Shown in pieces: positions 33,787 to 43,593 of a stretch of DNA of 64,000 nucleotides (the first letter of the stretch is position 1; the number at the start of each line of letters is the position of its first letter). The notes below the pieces were generated by a model. That model made no database searches, was not told where the DNA came from, and saw only the letters and a program-made list of their open reading frames with translations. Source of the DNA: VAZQ01 sp963827585 (lineage in GTDB: Bacteria > Pseudomonadota > Alphaproteobacteria > Rhizobiales > Xanthobacteraceae). A program made the translations under genes and the position numbers. The DNA lies in assembly GCA_963827585.1 (NCBI GenBank), contig CAWHCK010000060.1:305428-369427 (forward strand), written 5' to 3'.

Positions 33787-34764
33787 TCACTCCCCAACGA
33801 TGTTGTTGGCCCGGATCACCTCGCCCCAGCGATGCATCTCGTCCTTGATGAAGGCCGCTGTTGCAGCCGGCCCGATGCCGCTCGGTTCGATGTTGAGGGC
33901 ACGGAACCTCTGCTGCACGTCGGGCATTTTCAGGACCTCGATCGTCGCCTCGGCAATCTTGTCCTGCAGTTGCGGCGCCAGCTTGGGGGGGCCGACCATC
34001 GCGTACCACGCGCCCGACAAGAGGTTCGGCAGGCCCGCCTCCGCTGTCGTGGGAATCTCGGGAATGGCCGCTGCGCGCGCCTTGTCGGTGACGGCCAGAA
34101 CCTTCACCTTGCCGTCGCGATAGAGCGCGAGCGCCCCTGAAATGTTGCCGAAGAAGACGTCGACGCGCCCGCCCAGCATGTCGTTGAGCACCAAGGTCTC
34201 GCCGCGATAGGGCACGTGAATCATGCTGGTCCCGGTCATGGTCATGAACATGTTGGCGGTCAGATGCGGGGTGTTGCCGCTGCCCTGGCTGCCGTAGACC
34301 AGCCTGCCGGGATTGTTCTTCAGGTGCTCGATCAGCTCCTTGACCGAATTCACCGGCAGATCCTTGCGGACGATCACGAGGTTCGGCACCGAGCCGAAGA
34401 TCGTGATCGGGACGAAATCCTCAGGCCTGAATGTCAATTGCTTGTAGAGGCTCTGGTTGATGGCGATCGGCGGCGACGCCGACACCAGCAGCGTGTAGCC
34501 GTCGGGCTCCGCCTGCGCCACGTAGGCGGCGGCGATATTGCCGCCCGCGCCGGTGCGGTTCTCGATGACCACCGGCTGCCCCCACTTCGCCTGCAGCTTG
34601 TCGCCGACGATGCGCGCCAGCACGTCGTTCGAGCCGCCGCCCGGATACGGCACCAGGAATTTCACCGGTCGCGCCGGGAAGCCGCCTTGCGCATGAGCGA
34701 AATTGTGAAATTGTGCGGCAACCAGCGCAGCGAGCAAACAGAGGACAGCAACGCATCGGATCAT
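33787..34764 (-). CDS. Bug-family tripartite tricarboxylate transporter substrate-binding protein
   Basis: The 325-residue protein is a second orphan TctC/Bug receptor. A signal peptide (VAVLCLLAALVAAQFHNFAHAQ) is followed by GGFPARPVKFLVPYPGGGSN, QPVVIENRTGAGGNIAAAYV and KVLAVTDKARAAAIPEIPT. The ATG at 34764 is preceded by GGAGGAA at 5 nt. It is distinct in sequence from the receptor at 29649. No permease genes are present. Its position upstream of DUF3551 and the peptidase gives no clear substrate hint. Confidence 0.92.
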   Translation of the reverse strand: MIRCVAVLCLLAALVAAQFHNFAHAQGGFPARPVKFLVPYPGGGSNDVLARIVGDKLQAKWGQPVVIENRTGAGGNIAAAYVAQAEPDGYTLLVSASPPIAINQSLYKQLTFRPEDFVPITIFGSVPNLVIVRKDLPVNSVKELIEHLKNNPGRLVYGSQGSGNTPHLTANMFMTMTGTSMIHVPYRGETLVLNDMLGGRVDVFFGNISGALALYRDGKVKVLAVTDKARAAAIPEIPTTAEAGLPNLLSGAWYAMVGPPKLAPQLQDKIAEATIEVLKMPDVQQRFRALNIEPSGIGPAATAAFIKDEMHRWGEVIRANNIVGE

Positions 34765-34887
34765 GTCTTCCTCCCGAGGTCTGAGGACCGGACATGCATC
34801 AGGGATGCCAAGTTGCGCACGGACCGCCCGCGACTGCAAGCTACGTCTCATCGAGATCAATGCCATCGCCATGATCGCCGACTGGCC

Positions 34888-34980
34888 GTAGGATGGGTTG
34901 AGCGCCAGCGAAACCCATCAGGACGCGAGCCGTAAGTTGGTCGAAAGGTGATGGGTATCGCTTCGCTCCACCCATCCTAC
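34888..34980. repeat. GTAGGATGGGT palindromic element
   Basis: The left arm 34888-34920 and right arm 34949-34980 are complementary over about 32 nt with a few mismatches (GTAGGATGGGT...ACCCATCCTAC). A half copy of the GTCCCGG-type repeat follows at 34981-35000. It lies between two reverse-strand genes (Yip1 and Bug receptor). Confidence 0.75.
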
Positions 34981-35009
34981 GCGCGCTCGTCCGGGACACG
35001 GGAGGTGAG

Positions 35010-35552
35010 CTACACCATCGCGAGCACGATCGCGGGAATGAGCGCGCAGGCGGTGACGGCGGCAGCGCAGGGCAGCGCCTTGTCGTCGGGAATGTGCATC
35101 AGCAGCGGCAAGCCGGTCCACAGCACGTAGAGACCGTAGAGCCCCAGAATCAGCAGGAAGTTCAGGCCGGGAACGAGCAGAAACACGCCGGCGAGCCAGA
35201 GCGGCGTGTGGGAATAGACCGACAGTTTGACGGCATTGGCGAAATTCTTGCGGCCGCCGAATCTGGGCGCAAGCAGATCGATCACGCCCGCGATGATGTA
35301 GACCATCGCGAAGGTCACGAGATAGACGATGACCGCGCGCACGAGACTGGGGACGATCGGCGTGTAGCCGCCGATGAGCGACTGGCCGATGAAATGGGCG
35401 ACCTCGGGGATGGCGGCGAGGATCGCGACGTACGTGATCAGCAGATCAGGCAGCGTCTCCTGTTCCTGCTCGATCACCTTCCATTCGGTCCGCGGCGTCA
35501 GCAGGATCGCCTTGACCCGTGCAATCAGCTTTATTAGGTAGTCGGCCCACAT
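35010..35552 (-). CDS. Yip1 family membrane protein
   Basis: The protein of about 180 residues begins MWADYLIKLIARVKAILLTP with a PRTEWKVIEQE motif. It then has five hydrophobic segments, including LITYVAILAAIPEVAHFIG and VYIIAGVIDLLAPRFGG. This is the bacterial Yip1-domain arrangement. The function is unknown. The start at 35552 is preferred over 35612 because the extra residues look non-coding. It follows the GMC gene in the same direction by about 85 bp. Confidence 0.85.
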   Translation of the reverse strand: MWADYLIKLIARVKAILLTPRTEWKVIEQEQETLPDLLITYVAILAAIPEVAHFIGQSLIGGYTPIVPSLVRAVIVYLVTFAMVYIIAGVIDLLAPRFGGRKNFANAVKLSVYSHTPLWLAGVFLLVPGLNFLLILGLYGLYVLWTGLPLLMHIPDDKALPCAAAVTACALIPAIVLAMV

Positions 35553-35636
35553 CTCACTACGTCCCCTGTTGTCGGCGTTCGGACGCGTTCTCGCGACGAA
35601 CGAAATTTCCATTGCGCCGGGAAGCCGTGAAAATCG

Positions 35637-37266
35637 CTACGCGCGCGCGTCCTCGCGGATCATCGCGGCGCCCTTCTCCGCGATCATCATGGTGGGCGCA
35701 TTGGTGTTCCCCGATGTGATCGTCGGCATGACCGAGGCGTCGACCACGCGCAGGCGCTCGAGCCCGATCACGCGCAGGCGCTCGTCGACCACCGCCATGG
35801 GATCGCCGGCGCGCCCCATCTTGGCGGTGCCCACGGGGTGAAAGATCGTGGTGCCGATGTCGCCCGCCGCTTTGACCAGCGCCGCGTCGTCGTCGCCGAC
35901 CGAGCTGCCGGGCAGATACTCCACCGGCTTGCATTTCGCGAGCGCGGGCTGCGCGGCGATCCTGCGCGCAACCCGGATCGAATTCGGCGGCGACGCGGCG
36001 ATCCTCGTCGGTCGAGAGATAGTTCGGCTTGATCACCGGCTTGTCGGCGGCATCCGCGGAGCGCAACCGCACGAAGCCGCGGCTCGTCGGCTGCAGGTTG
36101 CACACGCTCGCGGTGAGCGCGGGAAATTGATGCAACGGCTCGCCGAACCTGTCGAGCGACAGCGGCTGCACATGGAACTGGATATTGGCGCGCTCGCGCG
36201 CGGGATCCGATCGCGTGAACAGCCCGAGCTGCGACGGCGCCATGGTGAGCGGGCCGCGCCGAAACAAGGCATAGTCGAGCCCCATGCGCGCCCTGCCGAA
36301 GCGCGAGCGGTAGATCTCGTTGAGGGTCTTGACCCCGGTCACTTTGTAGATGAGCCGAAGCTGCAGGTGATCCTGCAGGTTTTCGCCGACGCCCGGCAGA
36401 TCGAGCAGGACCGGAATGCCGAAGCGTTCGAGCTCGCCGGCGGGACCGACGCCGGACAGCTTGAGGATCTGGATCGAGCCGATCGAGCCGGCGGCGAGGA
36501 TGACCTCGCCGCGGCAGCGGGCGGCTCTTGCCCCGTAGTTTTGCCGCCAGCGCACGCCCACGGCGCGTTTGCCTTCGAACGTGATGCCCTCCACCAGGCA
36601 GCCGGTCTCGAGCCGCAAGTTTCGCCGGCCGAGCACGGGCTTGAGAAAGCCGCGCGCTGCCGACCAGCGCCGCCCGCGCTTCTGGTTGACGTGGAAGACG
36701 CACGAGCCCTCGTTGTCGCCGGTGTTGAAATCGGCAATCGGCTTAATGCCGGCCTGTTCGGCGGCATCGCGAAAGGCATCGAGCAGGTCCCAGCGCACCC
36801 GCGGCGCTTCGATGCGCCATTCGCCGCCGGCCGCGTGCACTCCGCTCGGACCCAGGAAATGATCCTGATGGCGCTTGAAGAACGGCAGCACGTCGTCCCA
36901 GCTCCAGCCGGCGAGCCCGAGCTGACGCCAGTGATCGTAATCGGCAGCCTGGCCGCGCATATAGATCATGGCATTGATCGCGGAGGAGCCGCCGATCACC
37001 TTGCCGCGCGGATAGGCGAGGCTGCGGCCGTTGAGCCCCTCCTCCGGTTCGGTCTTGAACATCCAGTCCGAGCGCGGGTTGCCGATGGCGAAGAGGTAGC
37101 CGACCGGGATGTGGAGCCAGATCCAATTGTCCATGCCGCCGGCTTCGAGCAGCAGCACGCGCGTGGCGGGATCGGCGGAGAGCCGGTTCGCCAGCACGCA
37201 GCCGGCCGAACCCGCGCCGACCACGACGTAATCGTACTCGCCTTCAATCGGCGCTGCCTCGGCCAT
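35637..37266 (-). pseudogene. GMC oxidoreductase (choline dehydrogenase-like), one frameshift
   Basis: From the ATG at 37266 the protein reads as a complete FAD-dependent GMC oxidoreductase. It has YDYVVVGAGSAGCVLANRLS for FAD binding, AYPRGKVIGGSSAINAMIYM (GMC signature 1) and EVILAAGSIGSIQILKLSG (signature 2). At 35980-35985 the frame is lost after TDEDRRVAAE. The C-terminus (EYLPGSSVGDDD..., GTTIFHPVGTAKMG with the catalytic His, ASVMPTITSGNTNAP) continues in another frame to 35637. Removing one base from GAATTC to leave GATTC restores a sensible ADSIRVARRIAAQPAL junction. This is therefore either a one-base consensus error or a recent inactivation. The substrate is probably an alcohol or polyol. 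Confidence 0.88.
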
Positions 37267-37598
37267 GCGATTCCCCACCCGGCACGCCACCTCCCCGCAA
37301 GCAGTGGGAGGTGATCGAGTCTGCGGCACGCACAGTGATTTCAAGCCAAACCGTCGCGGGTCAAGCCCGACTTAGGCACCTATTGTAAGACTATTTTGAA
37401 CCGCGAGTGAGTAACATTCATTCAAAGATTACGGTGAACGCGAACGGATTCAATCATTGCTCGCGCTCCTCCATTTTCGAGTTTTACGACCAAATTCAAC
37501 GGTGGTTTGGAAAAGGATATGCTCGCCGCGGGCTCCCGGATTGGTGGCGTGATGTCGGCCCCGGCTGACCTGACGGCAAAACCCTGAACGCTTTCAAT
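37267..37598. other. Intergenic gap between GMC and autotransporter genes
   Basis: The 332 bp between the two reverse-strand genes include an AT-richer stretch around 37380-37530 that could hold the GMC promoter. I found no gene, repeat or clear terminator. Confidence 0.4.
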
Positions 37599-40500
37599 TC
37601 ACCACGCGTAGCGCACCATCCCGGTGCCGGCATAGGTGGAGGAGCGGCGGGCGAGCTCGCCGTCGAATTTGCCGATGAGCGAGACGCCGTTGGCGAGGCG
37701 AAGCTCGGTGCCCGTCGACACCAGCGCGGAGTCCTTCGCCGGTGCCGCGCCGTTGACGATGAAGCTCGCACCCGGCAGCGTCTGGAAAACAGCGGCAAGC
37801 GTCGGGTCGCTCACCCAGTCGTGCGCCCAGGCGAGCCGCGCGCGCAACGCGAGCACGGCGCTGGGATTGAAGGCCACCAAGCGGTCGAAGCGCGCTCCCA
37901 ACTCGCTCCTGGTATCGGAGCCGGTGCGCGCGTTGTAGGACAGCGCAAAGCCGCCGCCGTTGACATCGGTCTCGGTGTAGCTCGGGGTGCGGAAGCTCTG
38001 CGCTTGCACCGCCGCGTAAGGGGTGAAGCCGCCGAAGGCGGTCGCGAAGCGATAGCCGCTTTCGACCCTCGCGCCGAGGCTCTGCGCGCTAAAGCTGGCG
38101 GTGAGATGATCGCCGGCGAAGGCGAAGCGGTCGGTCGACATCCAGTGATTGGTGTAGGCGAAGGCCGCAGCGATATACGCAGGTCCCGAGCGCGTTGCGC
38201 CGTAGACGCCGGCCTGGAAGGCATCGCTTTTGCCGCCGCCCAGCCCCTGCGCCAGGCTCCAATCGGTGCCGCCGCCGGCGAGCGCGACGCCGACCACGGT
38301 GTCGCGCGAGAGATGATAGTCGAGCCCGCCAGCGAACCCCGCCGCGCGCGCGGACAGATCATGGCTGCCCAGCACCGCCGGGTCGCCGCTGGTGCGGTTG
38401 CCGCCGCCATAGGCCGAGCCCCAGACGGCCCAGCGCGGCCCGTAGAGCGGCGGCGCCTTCGTCACTGGGGTCTTGAGCACCGACGAATAGGCGAGCGCGA
38501 TGTCCTCCGGCAGCGTCTCGCGCTCGGGCGCAAAGCCGAGCGCGGGCCCGCTTGCGCCGGGCACGCCGCTGCGGCCGTCGACGAAGGGATCGAGCAGGAG
38601 CCCCAGGAACTGATTGGTCATCTGGAAGCCGACCTGCTGGCCGCCGGTCGCGGCCTCGCCGGAGAGCTGGCTCAATGCATTGCCGCGATTGGAGCCGGTG
38701 AGACCGAACACGCTCACGAAGGCGGGCGGCAGCGCGCCGCCATTGTTGAAGAAATTGTTGAGCGCACCGGCGACGTTGCGCTGGTTGCCGCTCAAACCTC
38801 CGGTCCCGAGCGCCGCGGTGAGGTTCAAGATAACTTCGGTATTGCCGTAGCTCAGGCTCGGCGTGAAACCGGCGGGGAGATTGGTCGTGGTCAAGCTGTT
38901 GAACGTGGTGCCGGCGAGACCACCCGCGGCCGTGAGGATGGTGTAGGTGCGCGACACGTAGCTTCCCGATGCGAACACCGCCTGCACGGTTCCCGCCAGC
39001 GTCGCGGAGCCGCCCGTTATCACATGGGCGCTCGACGCAATCGACGGATTGGCCTGCACGAGATAGAGCGCCCCCGACTGGAACGCGAGATTGCCGGCAA
39101 CCGTCATCGAACCAGGCGTGCCCCCCGGGCCGGGCGCAAAGATGCCGCCGCTATTGATCGTGGCCGCACCCACCGCGCCGGTGCCGGCGAGGGCGGCGCC
39201 GCTGTTGACGGTCACGGCCGAATTGGCGATCGAACCGTTCACGACCAAGGCGCCGGCATTGACATTCGTCGCGCCGGTATAGGTGCTCGCCCCCGTGAAC
39301 ATCAGCGTTCCGGTGCCCTGCTTGATGAACCCGCCGGTGCCGGAGATCGCGCCGGCGAAGATTGTTGAATTCGCGGTTCCTGCAGCGAGCGTGCCGCTGC
39401 CGAGCGTGATCAGGCCTGAGCCCAACAGGTCGCCCACCATCTGGTTGAAACCGTTGAGATTGAAGATGCCGCTGGCATTCACGGTGAGCGCGCCGGTCGG
39501 AGCGAGATTGCCGCCGGGCCCGAGCTGCAGCGTGCCGGCGTTGACCGTGGTGCCGCCGGAATAGGTGTTGTTGCCGGTGAGGACCGCGGTCCCCGGACCC
39601 ATTTGCACGAACGAGCCAGTGCCGGAAATGACGCCGCCGAAGGTGTAGACGTCGGAGCGGTTGATGACGAAGGTGCCGTTGTTGAGCACGTCGCCCAGGA
39701 TCGAACCACTCGTGCCGCCGTCGCCGAGCTGCAGCGTCCCGGCGCTGATCGTGGTGCCGCCGGTATAGGTGTTTGCGCCGATGAGGATCGTAGCGCCGGT
39801 GCCCGCCTGGGTGAGCGAGCCGGTTCCGGAACTCAGACCGCCGAAGGTGTAGGTGTCGGAGCGGTTGATGGCGAAGGTGCCGTTGTTGAGCACGTCACCC
39901 AGGATCGAACCGTTGGTGCCGCCATTGCCGAGCTGTAGCGTGCCGGCAGTGATCATGGTGCCGCCGGTGTAGCCATTCGTGCCCGTCAGAACCAGCGTGC
40001 CGTCGCCGGCCTTTAGAAGGCCGCCCGGGCCCGACAGGGCTTGTCCCACCGTGAAGACGTTCGCCGCGTCGGCGATGTCGAAGCCGCCGCCAGCAGGTCC
40101 CCAGGTGATGCCGCGCGCGGTCGACTGGAAGCTGGTGCCGGTTACCCGCAGTGCGCCGCCGTCGAAGGTCAGCCCGCCCGAGGCCGCGCCGAGATTGCCA
40201 TCGGAGGACACTTGCAGGATGCCGCCCGACAGAGTCGTCCCGCCGCTGTAGCTGTTGCTTCCGGAGAGGACGAGCGTGCCCGCGTCGACCTTGTTGATGC
40301 CGCCTGTGCCCGCGATCGGCGCGGCGATCTCGGCCGTCGCGCCGGGATCGACGCGCAACGCGGCCGTGCCCACCGGCGTGAGCGCGCCGCCCGTGCCGGC
40401 AACGAGGTGATAGCCGTCGGTTATGAACTGCAGGCCTGTGAAGGGTTGGGCGCCTGCCACCGCGACCGTGCCAGCCGCACCGGTGAAGACCGCGAAACCG

Positions 40501-41783
40501 CTGCCCCAAGGCGCCGTCGCCGAGCCGTTCTGGTTGGTCCAGTTGGTCGTGGCCGCATCCCAGGTTCCAGTGCCGCCGTTGACAGTGCCGTTCGGGGTCG
40601 TTTGCGCGCCGTTCCAGAACTGGAGCGGGCCGCTGGCGCCCTGGACGATCAGGTTGACCTGGTTGGCGATCGTCGTCTGCACGGTCAGGGCGGCGGCGCT
40701 GAAATTCGGCGGCAGGGTGCCGAAGGCGAGTCCGTTGTAGGTCAGCGCGCCGCCATAGTTGAACAGGCGATAGATCCCGGTGCCCATGCCGCCCGAATCG
40801 CTGATGTTGAGGGTGCCGGCGAGGATCAGATTGCCGGTGACGTCGATCCGGTCGCTGCCACCGTTGTTGAAGATGTTGGGCAGCCCGAGCTCGTAATTCA
40901 GAAATGAGCCGGAGGAGAGCGCGAGGGAGCCGACGGTGAGCGTGCCGGGGCTGGAGCCCGGCGATACGCTGCCGCCGTTGGCGACGGTCACGCTGCCTGC
41001 GATCGTCCCCGAGCCACCGAGCGTCGCCCCCGCATTGACGCTCACCGCCGTGTTGCCGAGCGAGCCGTTCACTAGCAGCGTGCCGGCATTGATCGACGTG
41101 GCGCCGGTATAGGTGCTGGCGCCGGTCAGGGTGAGAACGCCGCCACCCTGCTGTTGCAGAGTGCCGGTGCCGCTGATGACACCGCCAAAGGTAAAGGCGT
41201 TGGAGCGATTGAACGCGAGCGCACTGTTGTCGACGATATTGCCGACGATACTGCCAGTGGCGCCGCCATTGCCGAGCTGCAGCGTGCCGGCACTGATCGT
41301 GGTGCCGCCGCCATAGGTGTGGGCCCCGGTAAAAACCGTGGTGCCGATGCCGTCCTGCTGGAAGGCGCCGGTTCCGGAAATCAGGCCGCCGAAGATATAG
41401 GTGTCGAAGCGGTTGATGTCGAAGGTGCCGTTGTTGAGCACGTCACCCAGGATCGAGCCGCTCGTGCCGCCATTGCCGAGCTGCAGCATCCCGGTACTGA
41501 TCGTCGTGCCCCCGGTGTAGGTGTTGGCGCCGGTGAGGGTAAACACACCACCGCCGACTTTGGTCAGCCCACCGGTGCCGCTGATGGCCCCCGAGAACGT
41601 CGTCGAAGTCCCGTCATTGCCGGTCGTCAGCGTTGCCGAGCCCAGCGTCACGCTGCCGGCGCCCGCCAGCGAGCCGATGGTCTGGTTGAAGCTCGACGAG
41701 GTCGATGGTGGCGCCGGGGCCGACCGTGAACGCGCTGCTCGACGAGAAGGCATTCGTCGCCCCGGCCTGCAGCGTGCCGGCAT
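37599..41783 (-). CDS. Autotransporter 3' fragment: repeats plus outer-membrane beta-barrel
   Basis: This is an uninterrupted frame of up to 1394 codons; the first residues from 41783 to about 41700 are out of frame. From about 41700 it reads SSFNQTIGSLAGAGSVTLG and further beta-strand repeats, then a linker (LLLDPFVDGRSG). A typical autotransporter translocator domain of about 280 residues follows, ending in an aromatic residue. On its own the fragment lacks a signal peptide and could not be exported. Confidence 0.8.
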   Translation of the reverse strand: MPARCRPGRRMPSRRAARSRSAPAPPSTSSSFNQTIGSLAGAGSVTLGSATLTTGNDGTSTTFSGAISGTGGLTKVGGGVFTLTGANTYTGGTTISTGMLQLGNGGTSGSILGDVLNNGTFDINRFDTYIFGGLISGTGAFQQDGIGTTVFTGAHTYGGGTTISAGTLQLGNGGATGSIVGNIVDNSALAFNRSNAFTFGGVISGTGTLQQQGGGVLTLTGASTYTGATSINAGTLLVNGSLGNTAVSVNAGATLGGSGTIAGSVTVANGGSVSPGSSPGTLTVGSLALSSGSFLNYELGLPNIFNNGGSDRIDVTGNLILAGTLNISDSGGMGTGIYRLFNYGGALTYNGLAFGTLPPNFSAAALTVQTTIANQVNLIVQGASGPLQFWNGAQTTPNGTVNGGTGTWDAATTNWTNQNGSATAPWGSGFAVFTGAAGTVAVAGAQPFTGLQFITDGYHLVAGTGGALTPVGTAALRVDPGATAEIAAPIAGTGGINKVDAGTLVLSGSNSYSGGTTLSGGILQVSSDGNLGAASGGLTFDGGALRVTGTSFQSTARGITWGPAGGGFDIADAANVFTVGQALSGPGGLLKAGDGTLVLTGTNGYTGGTMITAGTLQLGNGGTNGSILGDVLNNGTFAINRSDTYTFGGLSSGTGSLTQAGTGATILIGANTYTGGTTISAGTLQLGDGGTSGSILGDVLNNGTFVINRSDVYTFGGVISGTGSFVQMGPGTAVLTGNNTYSGGTTVNAGTLQLGPGGNLAPTGALTVNASGIFNLNGFNQMVGDLLGSGLITLGSGTLAAGTANSTIFAGAISGTGGFIKQGTGTLMFTGASTYTGATNVNAGALVVNGSIANSAVTVNSGAALAGTGAVGAATINSGGIFAPGPGGTPGSMTVAGNLAFQSGALYLVQANPSIASSAHVITGGSATLAGTVQAVFASGSYVSRTYTILTAAGGLAGTTFNSLTTTNLPAGFTPSLSYGNTEVILNLTAALGTGGLSGNQRNVAGALNNFFNNGGALPPAFVSVFGLTGSNRGNALSQLSGEAATGGQQVGFQMTNQFLGLLLDPFVDGRSGVPGASGPALGFAPERETLPEDIALAYSSVLKTPVTKAPPLYGPRWAVWGSAYGGGNRTSGDPAVLGSHDLSARAAGFAGGLDYHLSRDTVVGVALAGGGTDWSLAQGLGGGKSDAFQAGVYGATRSGPAYIAAAFAYTNHWMSTDRFAFAGDHLTASFSAQSLGARVESGYRFATAFGGFTPYAAVQAQSFRTPSYTETDVNGGGFALSYNARTGSDTRSELGARFDRLVAFNPSAVLALRARLAWAHDWVSDPTLAAVFQTLPGASFIVNGAAPAKDSALVSTGTELRLANGVSLIGKFDGELARRSSTYAGTGMVRYAW

Positions 41784-41880
41784 TGACCGCCGTCGCGCCC
41801 GAATAGCTGCCGCTGCCCGACAGCGTCAGCGTGCCGGCGCCGATCTTGCTGAGGCCCCCGGTGCCCGACATGACGCCGGA

Positions 41881-43593
41881 GTAGGTCGTGCTCGTGTTGT
41901 CGCCGTTCGTGGTCAGCGTCGCCGAACCGAGCGTCGACATTGCCGGCGCCCGCCAGCGAGCCGATGGTCTGGCTGAAGCTGTTGAGGTCGAGCGTGGCGC
42001 CGGTGCCGACCGTGAACGCACTGCTCGACGAGAAGGCATTCGTCGCCCCGGCCTGCAGCGTGCCGGCATTGACCGCCGTCGCGCCCGAATAGCTGCCGCT
42101 GCCCGAGAGCGTCAGCGTGCCGGCGCCGATCTTGCTGAGGCCCCCGGTGCCCGACGATGACGCCGGAGTAGGTCGTGCTCGTGTTGTCGTTGCCGGTCGT
42201 GAGTGTGGCCGAGCCCAGCGTCACGTTGCCGGCGCCCGCCAGCGAGCCGATGGTCTGGCTGAAGCTGTTGAGGTCGAGGATGGCGGCGGAGGCGACCGTG
42301 AACGCACTGCTCGACGACAAGGCATTCGCCGCCCCGGCCTGCAGCGTACCGGCATTGACCGCCGTCGCGCCCGAATAGCTGCCGCTGCCCGAGAGTGTCA
42401 GCGCGCCGGCGCCGATCTTGCTGAGCCCCCCGGTGCCCGACATGATGCCGGAGTAGGTCGTGCTCGTGTTGTCGCCGTTCGTGGTCAGCGTCGCCGAACC
42501 GAGCGCGACATTGCCGGCGCCCGCCAGCGAGCCGATGGTCTGGCTGAAGCTGTTGAGGTCGAGGATGGCGGCGGAGGCGACCGTGAACGCGCTGCTCGAC
42601 GACAAGGCATTCGCCGCCCCGCCCTGCAGCGTACCGGCATTGACCGCCGTCGCGCCCGAATAGCTGCCGCTGCCCGAGAGTGTCAGCGTGCCGGCGCCGA
42701 TCTTGCTGAGCCCCCCGGTGCCCGACATGACGCCGGAGTAGGTCGTGCTCGTGTTGTCGTTGCCGGTCGTGCAGCGTCGCCGAGCCCAGCGTCACGTTGC
42801 CGGCGCCCGCCAGCGAGCCGATGGTCTGGCTGAAGCTGTTGAGGTCGAGGATGGCGGCGGAGGCGACCGTGAACGCACTGCTCGACGACAAGGCATTCTC
42901 CGCCCCGGCCTGCAGCGTACCGGCATTGACCGCCGTCGCGCCCGAATAGCTGCCGCTGCCCGAGAGTGTCAGCGCGCCGGCGCCGATCTTGCTGAGGCCC
43001 CCGGTGCCCGACATGACGCCGGAGTAGGTCGTGCTCGTGTTGTCGTTGCCGGTCGTGAGTGTCGCCGAGCCCAGCGTCACATTGCCGGCGCCCGCCAGCG
43101 AGCCGATGGTCTGGCTGAAGCTGTTGAGGTCGAGGATGGCGGCGGAGGCGACCGTGAACGCGCTGCTCGACGACAAGGCATTCGCCGCCCCGCCCTGCAG
43201 CGTACCGGCATTGACCGCCGTCGCGCCCGAATAGCTGCCGCTGCCCGAGAGCGTCAGCGTGCCGGCGCCGATCTTGCTGAGCCCCCCGGTGCCCGACATG
43301 ACGCCGGAGTAGGTCGTGCTCGTGTTGTCGTTGCCGGTCGTGAGTGTGGCCGAGCCCAGCGTCACGTTGCCGGCGCCCGCCAGCGAGCCGATGGTCTGGC
43401 TGAAGCTGTTGAGGTCGAGGATGGCGGCGGAGGCGACCGTGAACGCACTGCTCGACGACAAGGCATTCTCCGCCCCGGCCTGCAGCGTACCGGCATTGAC
43501 CGCCGTCGCGCCCGAATAGCTGCCGCTGCCCGAGAGTGTCAGCGTGCCGGTGCCGATCTTGGCAAGGCCGCCGGCGCCGCCGATCGTGCCCGA
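41881..43593. repeat. Six tandem near-identical 285-bp repeats in the autotransporter passenger
   Basis: The landmark GTAGGTCGTGCTCGTGTTGTCG recurs at 41881, 42168, 42453, 42738, 43024 and 43309, spacings of 287, 285, 285, 286 and 285 bp. The unit is 95 codons (LTLGSATLTTGNDNTSTTYS...). The 287- and 286-bp copies carry two and one extra bases, which are exactly the frameshift positions (41934, 42157, 42772). A diverged copy lies at about 41590. Confidence 0.9.

Noticed and set aside
41881..43593. CRISPR-like regular repeats
   Set aside because: The 285-bp units have no spacers, encode beta-strand repeats in frame and lie within an autotransporter gene; there are no cas genes.
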